64,000 nt of DNA, taken from the NCBI RefSeq assembly GCF_000496835.1, contig NZ_KI543238.1, positions 1 to 64,000 on the forward strand, given 5' to 3'. Under the pieces are notes generated by a model, which saw only the letters and a list, made by a program, of their open reading frames with translations, did not search any database and had not been told where the DNA came from. Below, one piece after another: positions 8,493 through 19,491 of the stretch (positions within the stretch are counted from its first letter, which is position 1; every line of letters starts with the position of its first letter). The DNA comes from Thalassobacillus devorans MSP14 (GTDB lineage: Bacteria > Bacillota > Bacilli > Bacillales > Halobacillaceae). The position numbers and the translations under genes are program-made.

Positions 8493-10424
8493 TCATTCCG
8501 TATGAAGTTCTTCCCATTCTTCCATCAATTGCTCCAGCCGCGTGTTCAATTGTTCATTGGCTGACGTCAATTCTAATGATTTTTCATGATCCTGATAGAT
8601 ATCAGGATCGCATAGAAGTTCCTCGTTGTTTTCAATACCAGCTTCAATTTCCGCAATTTCAGTTTCGATCTCTTCAATCCGCCGCTGCCGTTTCCGTGCT
8701 TCGCGCTTTTCAGCCTTGTCCTGATGGAAGGTTGTTTTATTGTCTGGAACGGGCTGTGTTTCTTGCTGACGCTCCTGGGTTTCCAGCTGTTCCAGCTCAT
8801 ATTCCTCTTGTTTTTTACTTTTATAATAATCGTAATCACCAAGGAACATCCGGGAATCCTGTGGTGTCATTTCAAAAATCTGGGTGGCGATTTTATTAAT
8901 AAAATAACGGTCGTGGGAGACGAACAGGATCGTTCCCGGGAAGTCTACCAGTGCCGCTTCCAATACTTCTTTACTGTCCAAGTCAAGATGGTTGGTCGGC
9001 TCATCCAGAATCAGCAGATTGGCTTCCTGCATCATCAGTTTAGCCAGGGCAAGACGGGCTTTTTGGCCGCCACTTAAGGAAGATACAGGCTTTAAGATAT
9101 CTTCACCAGTAAATAAGAAGTTTCCGAGAATCGTCCGGATATCTTTTTCATTTTTCGTCGGATAATCATCCCAGAGTTCATTCAGGACGGTTTTAGTAGA
9201 ATTCAGTTTTGTTTGTTCCTGGTCATAATAACCTACTTGAACATTCGTACCGATTTGTATCGTCCCCTGATGAACTTTCAAGTCGCCTATAATCGTTTTA
9301 AGGAGTGTCGTTTTGCCGACCCCATTCGGTCCGACAAGAGCAATGCTGTCACCGCGATTAACGTCCAGATTGACTTGTTCGAATACATTGTCGCTGCTTT
9401 CCCGATAACGGAAAGCAAGGTCACGGATACGGAGCACATCATTCCCGCTTTGTCTTGAAATGCGGAAGGAGAACTTGGCCGAATGATTATCGTCTTTTGG
9501 TTTATCGACACGCTCCATCTTTTCCAATTGCTTCCTTCTGCTTTGCGCCCGCTTACTGGTCGTGGCTCGTACAATATTTTTCTGAATAAAATCTTCCATT
9601 CGTTTGATTTCTGCCTGCTGTTTTTCGTAATGCTTCATTTCCAGCTCGAAATCTGCTTCTTTCTTTTTTAAATAATCACTATAATTGCCATGATACTTCT
9701 TCGACGATTGAAAGGCGATTTCGTAAACAGTCGTCACGATTTTATCCAAAAAGTAGCGGTCGTGCGAGACGATAACCACAGCACCCTGATAGCCCTGGAG
9801 GTAGGTTTCCAGCCAGCTTAGTGTATCGATGTCGAGATGGTTGGTCGGCTCGTCCAAAATAAGGACATCCGGTTTCGACAACAGCAGTTTACCGAGCGCT
9901 AACCGGGTTTTTTGGCCACCGCTCAATGTATTGATCGGTGTAGCGAGATCGAAGTCATGGAAATTCAAACCGTTCAATACAGCTTTGATATCTGCTTCGT
10001 AATGATACCCGCCTTCGATCTTGAATGTCTCCTGTTTGCTGTCATATTCCTTCAGCAGCTGCTGGTATTGTTTATCATCCGCAATCAAATCTGGATCAGC
10101 CATGCGGCTTTCCATAGAACGAAGCTCCTGCTCAAGCTTCTTCAGGTGGCTGAAGACCTTCTCCATTTCATCCCAGATTGTTTGATCGGATTCCAGTCCA
10201 GTGTTCTGGGCAAGATAGCCGATCGAGACATCTTTCGGTTGAAACACCTCGCCGCCGTCATGGTTCAGCTCGCCGGCCATGATTTTTAATAAAGTGGATT
10301 TACCGGCTCCATTTCGCCCGACAATCGCGATCCTGTCATTCGTTTGTACTTCTATTTTAATATTCGATAGAATGAGTTCAGCACCAAATCGTTTTTCAAT
10401 TTGATTCATTTGCATCAGAATCAT
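8493..10424 (-). CDS. ydiF: ABC-F family ATPase (YdiF-like)
   Basis: A cytosolic ABC-F protein of 643 residues with two ATPase domains and no membrane segment; members act on the ribosome during translation or in antibiotic protection. Walker A motifs GRNGAGKSTLL (about residue 37) and GPNGVGKTTLL (about 355), two LSGGQK signatures and two LILDEPTNHLD Walker B motifs are intact. The interdomain linker carries KKKEADFELEMKHYEKQQ, and the C-terminal region is a charged coiled coil. GAGGTG before the ATG supports the start. It neighbours moaC-rex as ydiF does in B. subtilis. Confidence 0.93.
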   Translation of the reverse strand: MILMQMNQIEKRFGAELILSNIKIEVQTNDRIAIVGRNGAGKSTLLKIMAGELNHDGGEVFQPKDVSIGYLAQNTGLESDQTIWDEMEKVFSHLKKLEQELRSMESRMADPDLIADDKQYQQLLKEYDSKQETFKIEGGYHYEADIKAVLNGLNFHDFDLATPINTLSGGQKTRLALGKLLLSKPDVLILDEPTNHLDIDTLSWLETYLQGYQGAVVIVSHDRYFLDKIVTTVYEIAFQSSKKYHGNYSDYLKKKEADFELEMKHYEKQQAEIKRMEDFIQKNIVRATTSKRAQSRRKQLEKMERVDKPKDDNHSAKFSFRISRQSGNDVLRIRDLAFRYRESSDNVFEQVNLDVNRGDSIALVGPNGVGKTTLLKTIIGDLKVHQGTIQIGTNVQVGYYDQEQTKLNSTKTVLNELWDDYPTKNEKDIRTILGNFLFTGEDILKPVSSLSGGQKARLALAKLMMQEANLLILDEPTNHLDLDSKEVLEAALVDFPGTILFVSHDRYFINKIATQIFEMTPQDSRMFLGDYDYYKSKKQEEYELEQLETQERQQETQPVPDNKTTFHQDKAEKREARKRQRRIEEIETEIAEIEAGIENNEELLCDPDIYQDHEKSLELTSANEQLNTRLEQLMEEWEELHTE

Positions 10425-10591
10425 GTTTGTTCACCTCAATGAATCAAGTGTATCTCACATCAAAGTGAGCAGGCAAGAAGCATGATGGATGATTGTGAAA
10501 AACTTAACGACTATCTTTTGCATTTTTGGTAAAATACAGTTAATGTAAAGTACACACAAAGGTATGATTCTGCTTCAAAGGAGGCTTTACT

Positions 10592-11086
10592 TTGTCAGAG
10601 TTCACTCACTTCAATGAACAGGGAAGGGCACGGATGGTAGATATTTCAGAAAAGGATGTCACCGTCAGGACGGCAACCGCTGTTACCAGTGTCCAGGTCA
10701 ACCATGAAATATATCGAAAAATCACTAATCAGGAGATTGCCAAAGGGGATGTACTGTCTGTCGCGCAGGTTGCCGGCATCATGGCAGCTAAAAAAACTCC
10801 CGACTGGATTCCGATGTGTCATCCTTTGCAGTTAAAAGGAGTAGATATCAACTTTGATTGGAAGCAAGAAGGGGAAGATGACTATCATTTGATGATTGAT
10901 GCTTCTGTAAAAACTAAAGGAAGCACCGGCGTCGAAATGGAAGCGCTCACGGCGGCTCAAGCGACGGCACTGACGGTGTATGATATGTGTAAAGCCGTCG
11001 ATAAAGGGATGGTCATCGGTCCTGCGTATTTAATGGAGAAAACAGGCGGGAAAAGCGGGGACTTCCAGAGAGAAAGCAAGGAGTGA
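10592..11086 (+). CDS. moaC: Cyclic pyranopterin monophosphate synthase MoaC
   Basis: MoaC converts 3',8-cyclo-7,8-dihydro-GTP to cyclic pyranopterin monophosphate in molybdenum cofactor synthesis. The MCHPLQLKG motif and [18 protein letters not shown] helix with the catalytic lysine region are present; 164 residues is normal. It starts at TTG (10592), set by AAAGGAGG at 10578-10585. It is coupled to rex, whose ribosome site lies within its last codons. Confidence 0.94.
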   Translation: MSEFTHFNEQGRARMVDISEKDVTVRTATAVTSVQVNHEIYRKITNQEIAKGDVLSVAQVAGIMAAKKTPDWIPMCHPLQLKGVDINFDWKQEGEDDYHLMIDASVKTKGSTGVEMEALTAAQATALTVYDMCKAVDKGMVIGPAYLMEKTGGKSGDFQRESKE

Positions 11087-11091
11087 ATGAA

Positions 11092-11751
11092 ATGGATATC
11101 GAGCAACATAAAATACCACAAGCTACAGCAAAGCGTCTGCCATTATATTACCGGTTCATCAATAACCTCCATAGTCAGGGAAAACAACGGGTTTCCTCTA
11201 AGGAGCTCAGTGAGGCGGTTAAAGTAGATTCTGCAACCATCCGTCGTGATTTCTCTTACTTCGGAGCACTTGGCAAAAAGGGCTATGGTTACAATGTCGA
11301 GTATTTGCTTTCTTTTTTCCGAAAGACACTCGACCAGGATGAGATCACGAAAGTGGCCTTAATAGGGGTCGGTAATCTCGGTACAGCATTCTTACATTAT
11401 AATTTTATGAAAAACAACAATACCAAAATCGAGTATGCTTTCGATACCAATGCTGAAAAAATAGGTACAGAAATTGGCGGGGTCCCCGTCAAACATATCG
11501 ATGATCTCGAGGATATCGTAAAAGGGGATATCACGGCTGCAATACTTACCGTTCCATCGTCCGCTGCCCAGGGGATAACCGACCGGCTGGTGAAGTCGGG
11601 AGTTTCCGGGATTCTCAATTTTACACCAGCGCGAATTACCGTGCCGGATCATATCCGTGTCCACCATATCGACTTGTCCATTGAACTGCAGGCCCTAGTG
11701 TATTTCCTGAAACACTATCCGTTGGAAGAGAATACGGAACAAGAAGAATAG
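11092..11751 (+). CDS. rex: Redox-sensing transcriptional repressor Rex
   Basis: Rex senses the NADH/NAD+ ratio and represses fermentation and respiration genes. It has an N-terminal winged helix with the near-invariant [22 protein letters not shown] and a Rossmann domain with [12 protein letters not shown]; the C-terminal helix [15 protein letters not shown] is the domain-swapped dimer helix. The ATG at 11092 is chosen (AAGGAG at 11078-11083); a GTG at 11083 lies within that ribosome site. 219 residues. Confidence 0.95.
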   Translation: MDIEQHKIPQATAKRLPLYYRFINNLHSQGKQRVSSKELSEAVKVDSATIRRDFSYFGALGKKGYGYNVEYLLSFFRKTLDQDEITKVALIGVGNLGTAFLHYNFMKNNNTKIEYAFDTNAEKIGTEIGGVPVKHIDDLEDIVKGDITAAILTVPSSAAQGITDRLVKSGVSGILNFTPARITVPDHIRVHHIDLSIELQALVYFLKHYPLEENTEQEE

Positions 11752-11780
11752 AAGGATGACCGTAATGGTCGTCCTTTTTT
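11752..11780 (+). terminator. Terminator after rex
   Basis: AAGGATGACC pairs with GGTCGTCCTT around a GTAAT loop, followed by a T run. Confidence 0.88.
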
Positions 11781-11893
11781 GTTTAAGCAATGAGCAAAAC
11801 GTGTATAGCTTTGTGGAAAGAATTCGTGCATGGAGTTATGCTATAGTAGATAATAATTCGGGTTTCGAAATAGATTGACAGGAGGGGAGCAGT

Positions 11894-13312
11894 ATGGGTA
11901 ATTTACCTTCCAAATGGCTGGTAGTCGTTTCTGTACTCTTTGGAACATTCACCGTCATATTGAATAATAGCATGCTGAATCCGACGCTTCCCCGTTTTAT
12001 GGAAATCTTTGATGCGAGCGCCGTAGATGTCGGTTGGATGCTGACGATTTTCATGGTATCTATGGGGATGACAATGCCGCTGACCGGATATTTTGGGGAC
12101 CGGTTCGGTAAAAAGAAAGTGTATTTGACAGGGTTGAGTATCTTTATCATTGGTTCCATTTCCGGATCTTTATCCCCGTCTTTAGGGATGATCATTCTTT
12201 CTCGTGCAATACAGGGAATGGCTGGGGGCTTGATGATGCCAATTGCCATGGCCTTAATATTCAACGCCTTTCCCCGGAATGAACGTGGACTTGCGGTAGG
12301 AATCTACGGAATTTCAGTGATGGTTGCCCCGGCCATTGGTCCGACAATCGGGGGAGTCATCATCCAATATTTTGCCTGGCCCTGGTTGTTTTTGTTCAAT
12401 ATTCCGTTTGGCTTGCTCGGAATCATATTGTCCAGCAAGTACCTGAAGCCGACCAAGACTAAGCCGGATTTGAAATTCGATGCGGTTGGATTTGTTATCG
12501 TAACAGCAGGGATCGGCGCTATCCTTTATGCCCTTGGCAGGGGAAGGACGCTGGAATTATTGATGTCTCCGCTTAATATGGTGCTGATTGTCGGTGGTAT
12601 CCTTGCACTTATAGCCTTTGTTTTCTATGAGAACCGGCAGGAGCAGCCATTATTGAACCTGTCCGTTTTCAAGGTACCGACTTACTCGATATCGATTCTG
12701 GTAACATCAGCGGCTTCCATTGGGCTGTTTTCTGGTATTTTCCTATTGCCTTTATTAATTCAGAATGTCTATGGTTTAGGGGCAATAAAAACAGGTCTGT
12801 TATTCCTGCCGGCAGCGGCTGCCAGTGGTCTGTTCATGTCGCTTGGAGGGAGGCTGCTGGATAAAAAAGGCCCTAAATTTGTTGTGCCACCTGGATTGGC
12901 AATCATGGCAGCAGCAACGCTCGGGTTGAGCTTTTTAAGTCTGGATACACCTTTCTGGTGGATTTTGCTACTGAATACGATCAGAGGAATGGGCATGGGA
13001 ATGGGAAATATGCCCGCAACAACGTCGGGGATGAATGCTATTCCGGAGCACCTTGTCGCCCAGGGGTCTGCGATGAATAATATCCTTCGACAGATATCTT
13101 CGTCTTTAGGAATCGTCTTTTTCTCCATTTATTATGAAGTAAGACGAGCTGCTATCGAAGCTTCTACCAGTCTGGATACACAAGCTGCCACGTTGCAGAC
13201 ATTGAATGAAGCTTTTCTGGTATCTGCGATTATCCTGATTATTGCGGTTCCGTTCTCTTTCATATTAAAAGGGGTAGAGAGTGACAATAAGGAAAAACAA
13301 ACAAGCAACTGA
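11894..13312 (+). CDS. MFS multidrug exporter, DHA2 (EmrB/QacA) family
   Basis: A 472-residue membrane protein with about 14 hydrophobic segments, the DHA2 layout of drug:H+ antiporters. The motif A-type loop GYFGDRFGKKKVY after the second helix, the motif C-type APAIGPTIGGVI, and the PWLFLFNIPFG segment are typical of the EmrB/LmrB group. A strong ribosome site (GGAGGGG, 11881-11887) precedes the ATG. In B. subtilis this position between rex and ydiK holds tatAY-tatCY, so the gene is a lineage-specific insertion. The substrate is unknown. Confidence 0.9.
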   Translation: MGNLPSKWLVVVSVLFGTFTVILNNSMLNPTLPRFMEIFDASAVDVGWMLTIFMVSMGMTMPLTGYFGDRFGKKKVYLTGLSIFIIGSISGSLSPSLGMIILSRAIQGMAGGLMMPIAMALIFNAFPRNERGLAVGIYGISVMVAPAIGPTIGGVIIQYFAWPWLFLFNIPFGLLGIILSSKYLKPTKTKPDLKFDAVGFVIVTAGIGAILYALGRGRTLELLMSPLNMVLIVGGILALIAFVFYENRQEQPLLNLSVFKVPTYSISILVTSAASIGLFSGIFLLPLLIQNVYGLGAIKTGLLFLPAAAASGLFMSLGGRLLDKKGPKFVVPPGLAIMAAATLGLSFLSLDTPFWWILLLNTIRGMGMGMGNMPATTSGMNAIPEHLVAQGSAMNNILRQISSSLGIVFFSIYYEVRRAAIEASTSLDTQAATLQTLNEAFLVSAIILIIAVPFSFILKGVESDNKEKQTSN

Positions 13313-13314
13313 TG

Positions 13315-13343
13315 CTGCGACTCAGCGGGAAGCTGAGTCGCAG
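13315..13343. terminator. Terminator between MFS and GNAT genes
   Basis: A 12-bp perfect stem CTGCGACTCAGC / GCTGAGTCGCAG with a 5-base loop lies between two convergent genes. Confidence 0.85.
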
Positions 13344-13347
13344 TGTC

Positions 13348-13884
13348 TTATTTTGTCCACTCATGATTTAAAAGTCCATAAAGGTGCATGTCATAGGCCT
13401 GACCGTCCCGGAGGATGAACTCCCGGTGCGTACCTTCATTTTTAAAGCCGAGCTTTTCATACATCTGAATCGCCGGGATATTATAGGAAAACACCGTCAG
13501 CTGAAGGCGGTGGAGGCTGCATTCATAGAAAGCGAAATCGATCAGCAGCTGCATGGCTTCTGCACCGTAACCTTTACCCTGGTGTTCATCCTCACCGATG
13601 GCGATGCTGACCCAGCCATTCCGGTGGATCCATAAAATACTTTCCAATTCTACATATCCAATGAAAACATCGTTTTCATCACGAATCGCAAACGTATATT
13701 GATTGTTGGATTCATTGGATTCATCCAGCCAGGATTCTAAATGTTCGACTGTTCTCGGAGCGGCAGGAAGGGCGTCGAACCTTCTTGAGAAGTCAGAGTT
13801 ACCATACCAGGAAGCGATGGCCGGCAGATCGGATTTTGTCACTTGGGTCAAACGCACCCGTTCTCCTTGCAATAATGTTTTCAT
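13348..13884 (-). CDS. GNAT family N-acetyltransferase (RimJ/RimL type)
   Basis: A 178-residue acetyltransferase using acetyl-CoA. The region EDEHQGKGYGAEAMQLLIDFAF is the acetyl-CoA binding motif A, followed by VFSYNIPAIQMYEKLGF, the motif B seen in RimJ/RimL/SpeG-type enzymes. AAAGGGGG lies 9 bases before the ATG. The acceptor substrate cannot be told from sequence. It ends facing the MFS gene. Confidence 0.85.
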   Translation of the reverse strand: MKTLLQGERVRLTQVTKSDLPAIASWYGNSDFSRRFDALPAAPRTVEHLESWLDESNESNNQYTFAIRDENDVFIGYVELESILWIHRNGWVSIAIGEDEHQGKGYGAEAMQLLIDFAFYECSLHRLQLTVFSYNIPAIQMYEKLGFKNEGTHREFILRDGQAYDMHLYGLLNHEWTK

Positions 13885-13910
13885 GTTTATGTATCCCCCT
13901 TTTACACAGA

Positions 13911-13936
13911 AAGAGACCTGGTGTGACAGGCCTCTT
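13911..13936 (-). terminator. Weak hairpin after ydiK
   Basis: AAGAGACCTG pairs with CAGGCCTCTT (one A·C mismatch) around GTGTGA, just downstream of the ydiK-like gene. Confidence 0.45.
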
Positions 13937-13944
13937 ATGACTGA

Positions 13945-14145
13945 TCATTTCTTATTTGTATTTTTGAGCCTGAAATGAAGATTGAATAATCGAATCGAAA
14001 CGGCAAAATCAAACGTGGCAAGAATGGCCAGGAAAATCGTAATGAAATTCCATATCGTATCTTCGACAGTTTGAGCCGCTATATAGGTAAAGACAACCCC
14101 CATTATAAAATAAAGGAAGGCCATGAATAGCGGTGATGTTCTCAT
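13945..14145 (-). CDS. ydiK: Small two-helix membrane protein, YdiK-like (DUF4305)
   Basis: A 66-residue protein with two hydrophobic segments (about residues 6-24 and 30-50) and a basic C-terminus. Its size, topology and place directly after the CPBP protease gene match B. subtilis ydiK; the function is unknown. Its ATG overlaps the stop of the protease gene (ATGA), so the two are translationally coupled. Confidence 0.8.
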   Translation of the reverse strand: MRTSPLFMAFLYFIMGVVFTYIAAQTVEDTIWNFITIFLAILATFDFAVSIRLFNLHFRLKNTNKK

Positions 14146-14861
14146 ATAAAGAAGCCTCCAATAATGGTTTGTAGCTGATCGAATTGCTCTTGCATCCGCC
14201 TGAAATCCTCTTCCGATAAACTGTATTGCCCCAGTACGACCACCGTGTTCATGGCCATGTGGGCAATGATCGGGGTAATGATGCTTTTCGTTTTCACGTA
14301 CAAGTAGGCGAACACGATTCCCATCGCTGTATATACCACCATATGCGTGAAATCGAAATGGGATGCGGCGAATGCCAGCGCTGAAACAAGAACAGCGACA
14401 ATGAAATTTGTCCGTTTATAAATCGTACCGAAAATGATTTTTCGGAAAATGATTTCTTCTAATATCGGAGCGAACAGAACCATGACAATGATGAACACCG
14501 GTGATATCCGGGCAAACTCCATCAAGTTCTGTGTGTTTTCCGATCCTGGCTTGATGCCGAGGAGAAAGGTTTCAATCAGTATCGCAATCATTTGGGCGAA
14601 GTAAGCAAGAAAAACACCGAGGAAAGACCATAAGGCGATATTTCCTGCACTTGACCGTTCCCGTTGCTCCGATGCTTGTTTCATATCCGGCTTCAGCATG
14701 AATACAATGAGGAGAGTGGCGACGAAAAAGCTGAACACGGCCCAGCTGGTAATCGCAATTTCCTTTTCCATGCCGACCATCATTAATAAGGGAACACCGA
14801 TAACGGATGACAACTGTGCTGCAATGTATATAGCAATGATAAACCAATATCTCGATGGCAA
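14142..14861 (-). CDS. ydiL: CPBP family intramembrane metalloprotease, YdiL-like
   Basis: A polytopic membrane protein of the CAAX protease/bacteriocin-processing (Abi) family. Motif 1 EEIIFRKIIFG (about residues 145-155), FAASHFDFTH and the later HMAMNT carry the Glu-Glu, Arg and His residues expected for the metal site. The TTG at 14861 follows AAAGGAG by 10 bases, giving MPSRYWFI, like B. subtilis YdiL; an upstream TTG at 14900 has no ribosome site. It is divergent from groES. Confidence 0.85.
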   Translation of the reverse strand: MPSRYWFIIAIYIAAQLSSVIGVPLLMMVGMEKEIAITSWAVFSFFVATLLIVFMLKPDMKQASEQRERSSAGNIALWSFLGVFLAYFAQMIAILIETFLLGIKPGSENTQNLMEFARISPVFIIVMVLFAPILEEIIFRKIIFGTIYKRTNFIVAVLVSALAFAASHFDFTHMVVYTAMGIVFAYLYVKTKSIITPIIAHMAMNTVVVLGQYSLSEEDFRRMQEQFDQLQTIIGGFFI

Positions 14862-15001
14862 GGTCGAACGACTCCTTTGTATACATTTTACATTTTTCAA
14901 TCACTCTCCGTATTTTAACATAGTTTGAAAATACAGCGTAACGATTAGGATTTACACGACATTTTTCACCAATCTTTTTCGAAAAAATTTACAGATCTCA
15001 C

Positions 15002-15030
15002 TTGCAAAATAAAAATGAATTGATTATTAT
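15002..15030 (+). promoter_or_regulatory. SigA promoter of groESL
   Basis: TTGCAA (15002-15007), a 17-base spacer, then TATTAT (15025-15030), placing the start of transcription at or just before the CIRCE element. Confidence 0.85.
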
Positions 15031-15040
15031 AATAATTGTG

Positions 15041-15067
15041 TTAGCACTCATTGATGTCGAGTGCTAA
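15041..15067 (+). promoter_or_regulatory. CIRCE element (HrcA operator)
   Basis: A perfect match to TTAGCACTC-N9-GAGTGCTAA. HrcA bound here represses groESL until heat stress titrates GroEL. Confidence 0.97.
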
Positions 15068-15113
15068 TAAACCATAATTCAAGAATAGAATCACATTGAG
15101 GAGGGTGTCCGAA

Positions 15114-15398
15114 TTGTTAAAGCCACTTGGTGATCGTATTGTGATTGAAATTGTAAAACAGGAAGAAAAAACTGCAAGCGGAATCGTTCTTCCAGACTCT
15201 GCGAAGGAAAAGCCGCAAGAAGGTAAAGTAGTCGCAGTAGGAACTGGACGAGTTACCGATAATGGTGAAAAGGTAGCGCTTGAAGTAGCTCAAGGCGACC
15301 ATGTCATCTATTCTAAATTTGCAGGTACAGAAGTGAAATATGAAGGCAAAGAATACTTAGTGATTCGCGAAAGCGACGTATTGGCTGTCATTCAGTAA
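15114..15398 (+). CDS. groES: Co-chaperonin GroES
   Basis: The 10-kDa lid of the GroEL chaperonin. The sequence [36 protein letters not shown] is the canonical N-terminal half with the mobile loop, and [24 protein letters not shown] the end. TTG at 15114 is the start, set by GAGGAGGG at 15098-15105. 94 residues, normal. Confidence 0.96.
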   Translation: MLKPLGDRIVIEIVKQEEKTASGIVLPDSAKEKPQEGKVVAVGTGRVTDNGEKVALEVAQGDHVIYSKFAGTEVKYEGKEYLVIRESDVLAVIQ

Positions 15399-15406
15399 TT
15401 CCTTAG

Positions 15407-17092
<1,686 letters not shown>

Positions 17093-17181
17093 TCATACCC
17101 CCATAACCCTTGATATCAAGGATTTAGCTTCACCCCTAAAGTCAAAATGACATACTTTTGACATACCTTGCAGGGAAAACA
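17093..17181. other. Presumed left junction of an integrated element
   Basis: The 89 bases between the groEL stop and the integrase end hold a short palindrome CCTTGATATCAAGG (17105-17118). Integrases commonly lie next to their attachment site, and staphylococcal islands are known to use a site at the 3' end of groEL. A second copy was not found by eye within the window, so the assignment is inference. Confidence 0.35.
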
Positions 17182-18360
17182 CTATAAATCTAATGAGCCT
17201 CTCATAAGTTCACTGAACTTTTGGGAGGCTTTTTCTTCCATGTTTTCAGTAATGTGCGCGTATATATTCATAGTTGTGTTTATATCTCCATGACCTAATC
17301 GTTGTTGAATCTCCTTAACACCTACTCCTGCTTCAATTAATAGGGAAGTGTGGGTGTGCCGTAAGGAGTGAGGGGTAAGTTCCTTATCGATACCACTAAT
17401 TTTTAACAAACGTCTCATATGAGTGTTTGCGGTCTTTAAGAATTCAGGGTATCCAAGATTCTGAACTTCCTTAGCAAAAACAAAATCCAGTTGAGTATAT
17501 TCGTTCTTCATTTTTTCGATGAGATCATCCTGATGTTCTTTATGTTTTTCGAGGACCTGAATGACTCCGGCGTCCATTTTTAGTGTTCTGATTGATCCTT
17601 TAGTTTTAGGGGTCAATAATTGATATTCTTTTGTACTATTGTTGGGGTTGTAATAAGTTTTGGTTACTCTTAGGGTTTTTTTATCCATATCTATATCCGA
17701 CCATTTTAATGCGATAAGCTCACCTACTCGTAATCCACTATAAGCAAGTGTCAAAAACATGGGGTAGTCTTTATCGATGCCACTTTCCTTTGCAGCATTA
17801 AGAAAACGAATAAGTTCTTCTTTTTCCATGAATTTAATTTCACCGTTACTGCTCTCTACCTCCTCAACGGTTTCCACTTTGCGTGGAATTTTTGCAAAGT
17901 CGCTAGGACTGTCCTTAATTATGTTAAATTCCACAGCTTTCCTAAAAACCATTCTACCTGTTGCATGAATGCCGTCCAAAGTATTAAATGCGTAGCCTTT
18001 ATTATGCAACGAAGTAAGCATGGCTTGATACTGTTTACGCGTGATATCTTTTATTTTCTTATTGCCAAAAAATCTATTTAAGTGATCCAAGTTTTGCTGG
18101 CGGTTTCTCACAGAACTAATTTTGGCGGTTTCACGATAAGTTTTAATCCACTCTAAAGTAAATTCTTGAAAGGTAATATTCTGTTCTTGAACATATGTGT
18201 TTTCATATACTTCCTTTTCTACTTCAACTGCAGCCATCTGAGCTTCCTTTTTAGTCTTAAATCCTCCTTTAGATGTGAATTTCTTTCTCCCAGTGGATGG
18301 ATCTATACCGGTATATATTTGAAAGTACCATTTACTCCCTCTTTTTCGGAAATTAGCCAT
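17182..18360 (-). CDS. int: Tyrosine recombinase/integrase
   Basis: A 392-residue phage/ICE-type integrase. The N-terminus (MANFRKRGSKWYFQIYTG) is an AP2-like arm-binding domain, a SAM-like core-binding domain follows (about 65-160), and the catalytic domain has Arg in SGLRVGELIALKW, HSLRHTHTSLL (HxxR), LGHGDINTTMNIYAHI with the nucleophilic Tyr. All catalytic residues are present, so it could be active. It lies 2 bases after the protease-like gene and shares its SOS-type promoter. Confidence 0.93.
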   Translation of the reverse strand: MANFRKRGSKWYFQIYTGIDPSTGRKKFTSKGGFKTKKEAQMAAVEVEKEVYENTYVQEQNITFQEFTLEWIKTYRETAKISSVRNRQQNLDHLNRFFGNKKIKDITRKQYQAMLTSLHNKGYAFNTLDGIHATGRMVFRKAVEFNIIKDSPSDFAKIPRKVETVEEVESSNGEIKFMEKEELIRFLNAAKESGIDKDYPMFLTLAYSGLRVGELIALKWSDIDMDKKTLRVTKTYYNPNNSTKEYQLLTPKTKGSIRTLKMDAGVIQVLEKHKEHQDDLIEKMKNEYTQLDFVFAKEVQNLGYPEFLKTANTHMRRLLKISGIDKELTPHSLRHTHTSLLIEAGVGVKEIQQRLGHGDINTTMNIYAHITENMEEKASQKFSELMRGSLDL

Positions 18361-18362
18361 AT

Positions 18363-18875
18363 TTATCCCTCCTTTTTCATGTTAAAGAATTGAGATTTAA
18401 AAGATGGTACAATTCGACTCTTAATTTTTTCTAAGCGTTCTATACAAACGTTCTTTGGAATCATAAAATCACGTGACAACTGGTCAATAATTGCTGGGTT
18501 AGCAATGTTATATTCATTAATCATATGGGTGGGAAGTGAGGCATAAAGAGTAAAGTGCCTAGCGTCTCTTTCCTGAAGTTCGTAAAAAGGATGAGGCATG
18601 GTAGATTGGCGCCCTGCATGCCTTACCGCGTGGCAAAGCTCATGGAAAAATTGCTCTCGTTGTTGTATATATGGCAGGCGACTATCCAATACAATTTCTT
18701 GAAACTTCCCCACTTTCATGTAACTAGCTTGAGTAGGTCTACAAGTCACCAAGATTTGTGACTCTGATCCAATGCTGTAAACATTTAAATCCTTCGGCTC
18801 TTTAAATTTGTGTTTTTTATACCACTGAGTTATTAGGTCTTCTAGAATTGTCGTTGTGTAGTAAGGAAACCTCAA
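18363..18875 (-). CDS. ImmA/IrrE family metallopeptidase
   Basis: A 170-residue protein with the zinc motif HELCH in FFHELCHAVRHAG. ImmA-type proteases cleave the repressor of a mobile element to induce it; here no XRE-type repressor gene is nearby. The TTG at 18875 is chosen because AAGGAAGGTGA lies just before it and the upstream ATG would fall inside the -10 element. It forms an operon with the integrase. Confidence 0.85.
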   Translation of the reverse strand: MRFPYYTTTILEDLITQWYKKHKFKEPKDLNVYSIGSESQILVTCRPTQASYMKVGKFQEIVLDSRLPYIQQREQFFHELCHAVRHAGRQSTMPHPFYELQERDARHFTLYASLPTHMINEYNIANPAIIDQLSRDFMIPKNVCIERLEKIKSRIVPSFKSQFFNMKKEG

Positions 18876-18897
18876 ACTAATCACCTTCCTTACAAGC

Positions 18898-18926
18898 ATT
18901 ATACGAACGTATGTTCTATTAATCAA
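18898..18926 (-). promoter_or_regulatory. SigA promoter with embedded LexA (DinR) box
   Basis: Read on the minus strand: TTGATT (18921-18926), a 17-base spacer, TATAAT (18898-18903). The spacer contains AGAACATACGTTCG (18904-18917), which on the + strand is CGAACGTATGTTCT, one base off the Bacillus LexA consensus CGAACN4GTTCG. LexA bound here would block the ImmA-like/integrase operon until DNA damage. Confidence 0.8.
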
Positions 18927-19202
18927 TATTTAATTACACTAAATGGTTTGAAATGAAGCGTAAAGGTAATTTAGATTTCTTGTTCTGTAAAAGCCTGAAG
19001 TATAGGAATTTATCTCCAGAACCATAATGAAATTAAGATTTATATTTTTGGAGAGTGATAGAAAATGTACCTATCAGAAGCATGAATAGACTAGTTCTTG
19101 ACTGGGCGGAGGATGTTCGCTTGGAATATTAAGTTGGTCTGAGTCTTCTTCATATCATCAATCTCAAATAAATCTGCCAATCTTTTATAAAGCAACACAG
19201 TG
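18927..19202. other. Gene-free stretch after the SOS promoter
   Basis: No coding region, RNA or clear repeat is recognised between the -35 element at 18926 and the terminator near 19203. Confidence 0.5.
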
Positions 19203-19247
19203 AAAAGACCAAACACCTGGATAAAACACAGTTGTCTGGTCTTTTTT
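19203..19247 (-). terminator. Terminator of the SHOCT gene cluster
   Basis: AAAAGACCA pairs with TGGTCTTTT around an imperfect inner stem, directly after the last gene of the minus-strand cluster. Confidence 0.75.
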
Positions 19248-19249
19248 AA

Positions 19250-19474
19250 TTATAAATTTTTTGCGATTTGCTCATAATCGTGTTTGCTTATTTCTCCTTT
19301 TACATATCGCAGCTTCAAGATTTCCAATGGATTATCATCGTTTTCCTTTGATTCTTTCTTAAAGGCAAGTAAGAGATCCACCACAATTTTCTTTGCCATC
19401 TTGATGAGTTTGAACAAATCTCCTGTCTTCACCAGGTAATAAAAAACAATTGCTGATAAAACGAAGTTTAGCAT
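19250..19474 (-). CDS. SHOCT-domain small membrane protein
   Basis: A 74-residue protein with one hydrophobic N-terminal segment and a C-terminal SHOCT motif (LEILKLRYVKGEISKHDYEQ). SHOCT is a short helical hairpin thought to act in oligomerisation. The ATG at 19474 follows AGGTGG by 8 bases; a GTG at 19486 lies too close to it. Last gene of a run of five minus-strand genes. Function unknown. Confidence 0.75.
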   Translation of the reverse strand: MLNFVLSAIVFYYLVKTGDLFKLIKMAKKIVVDLLLAFKKESKENDDNPLEILKLRYVKGEISKHDYEQIAKNL

Positions 19475-19491
19475 GTTTTCTACCACCTTTT

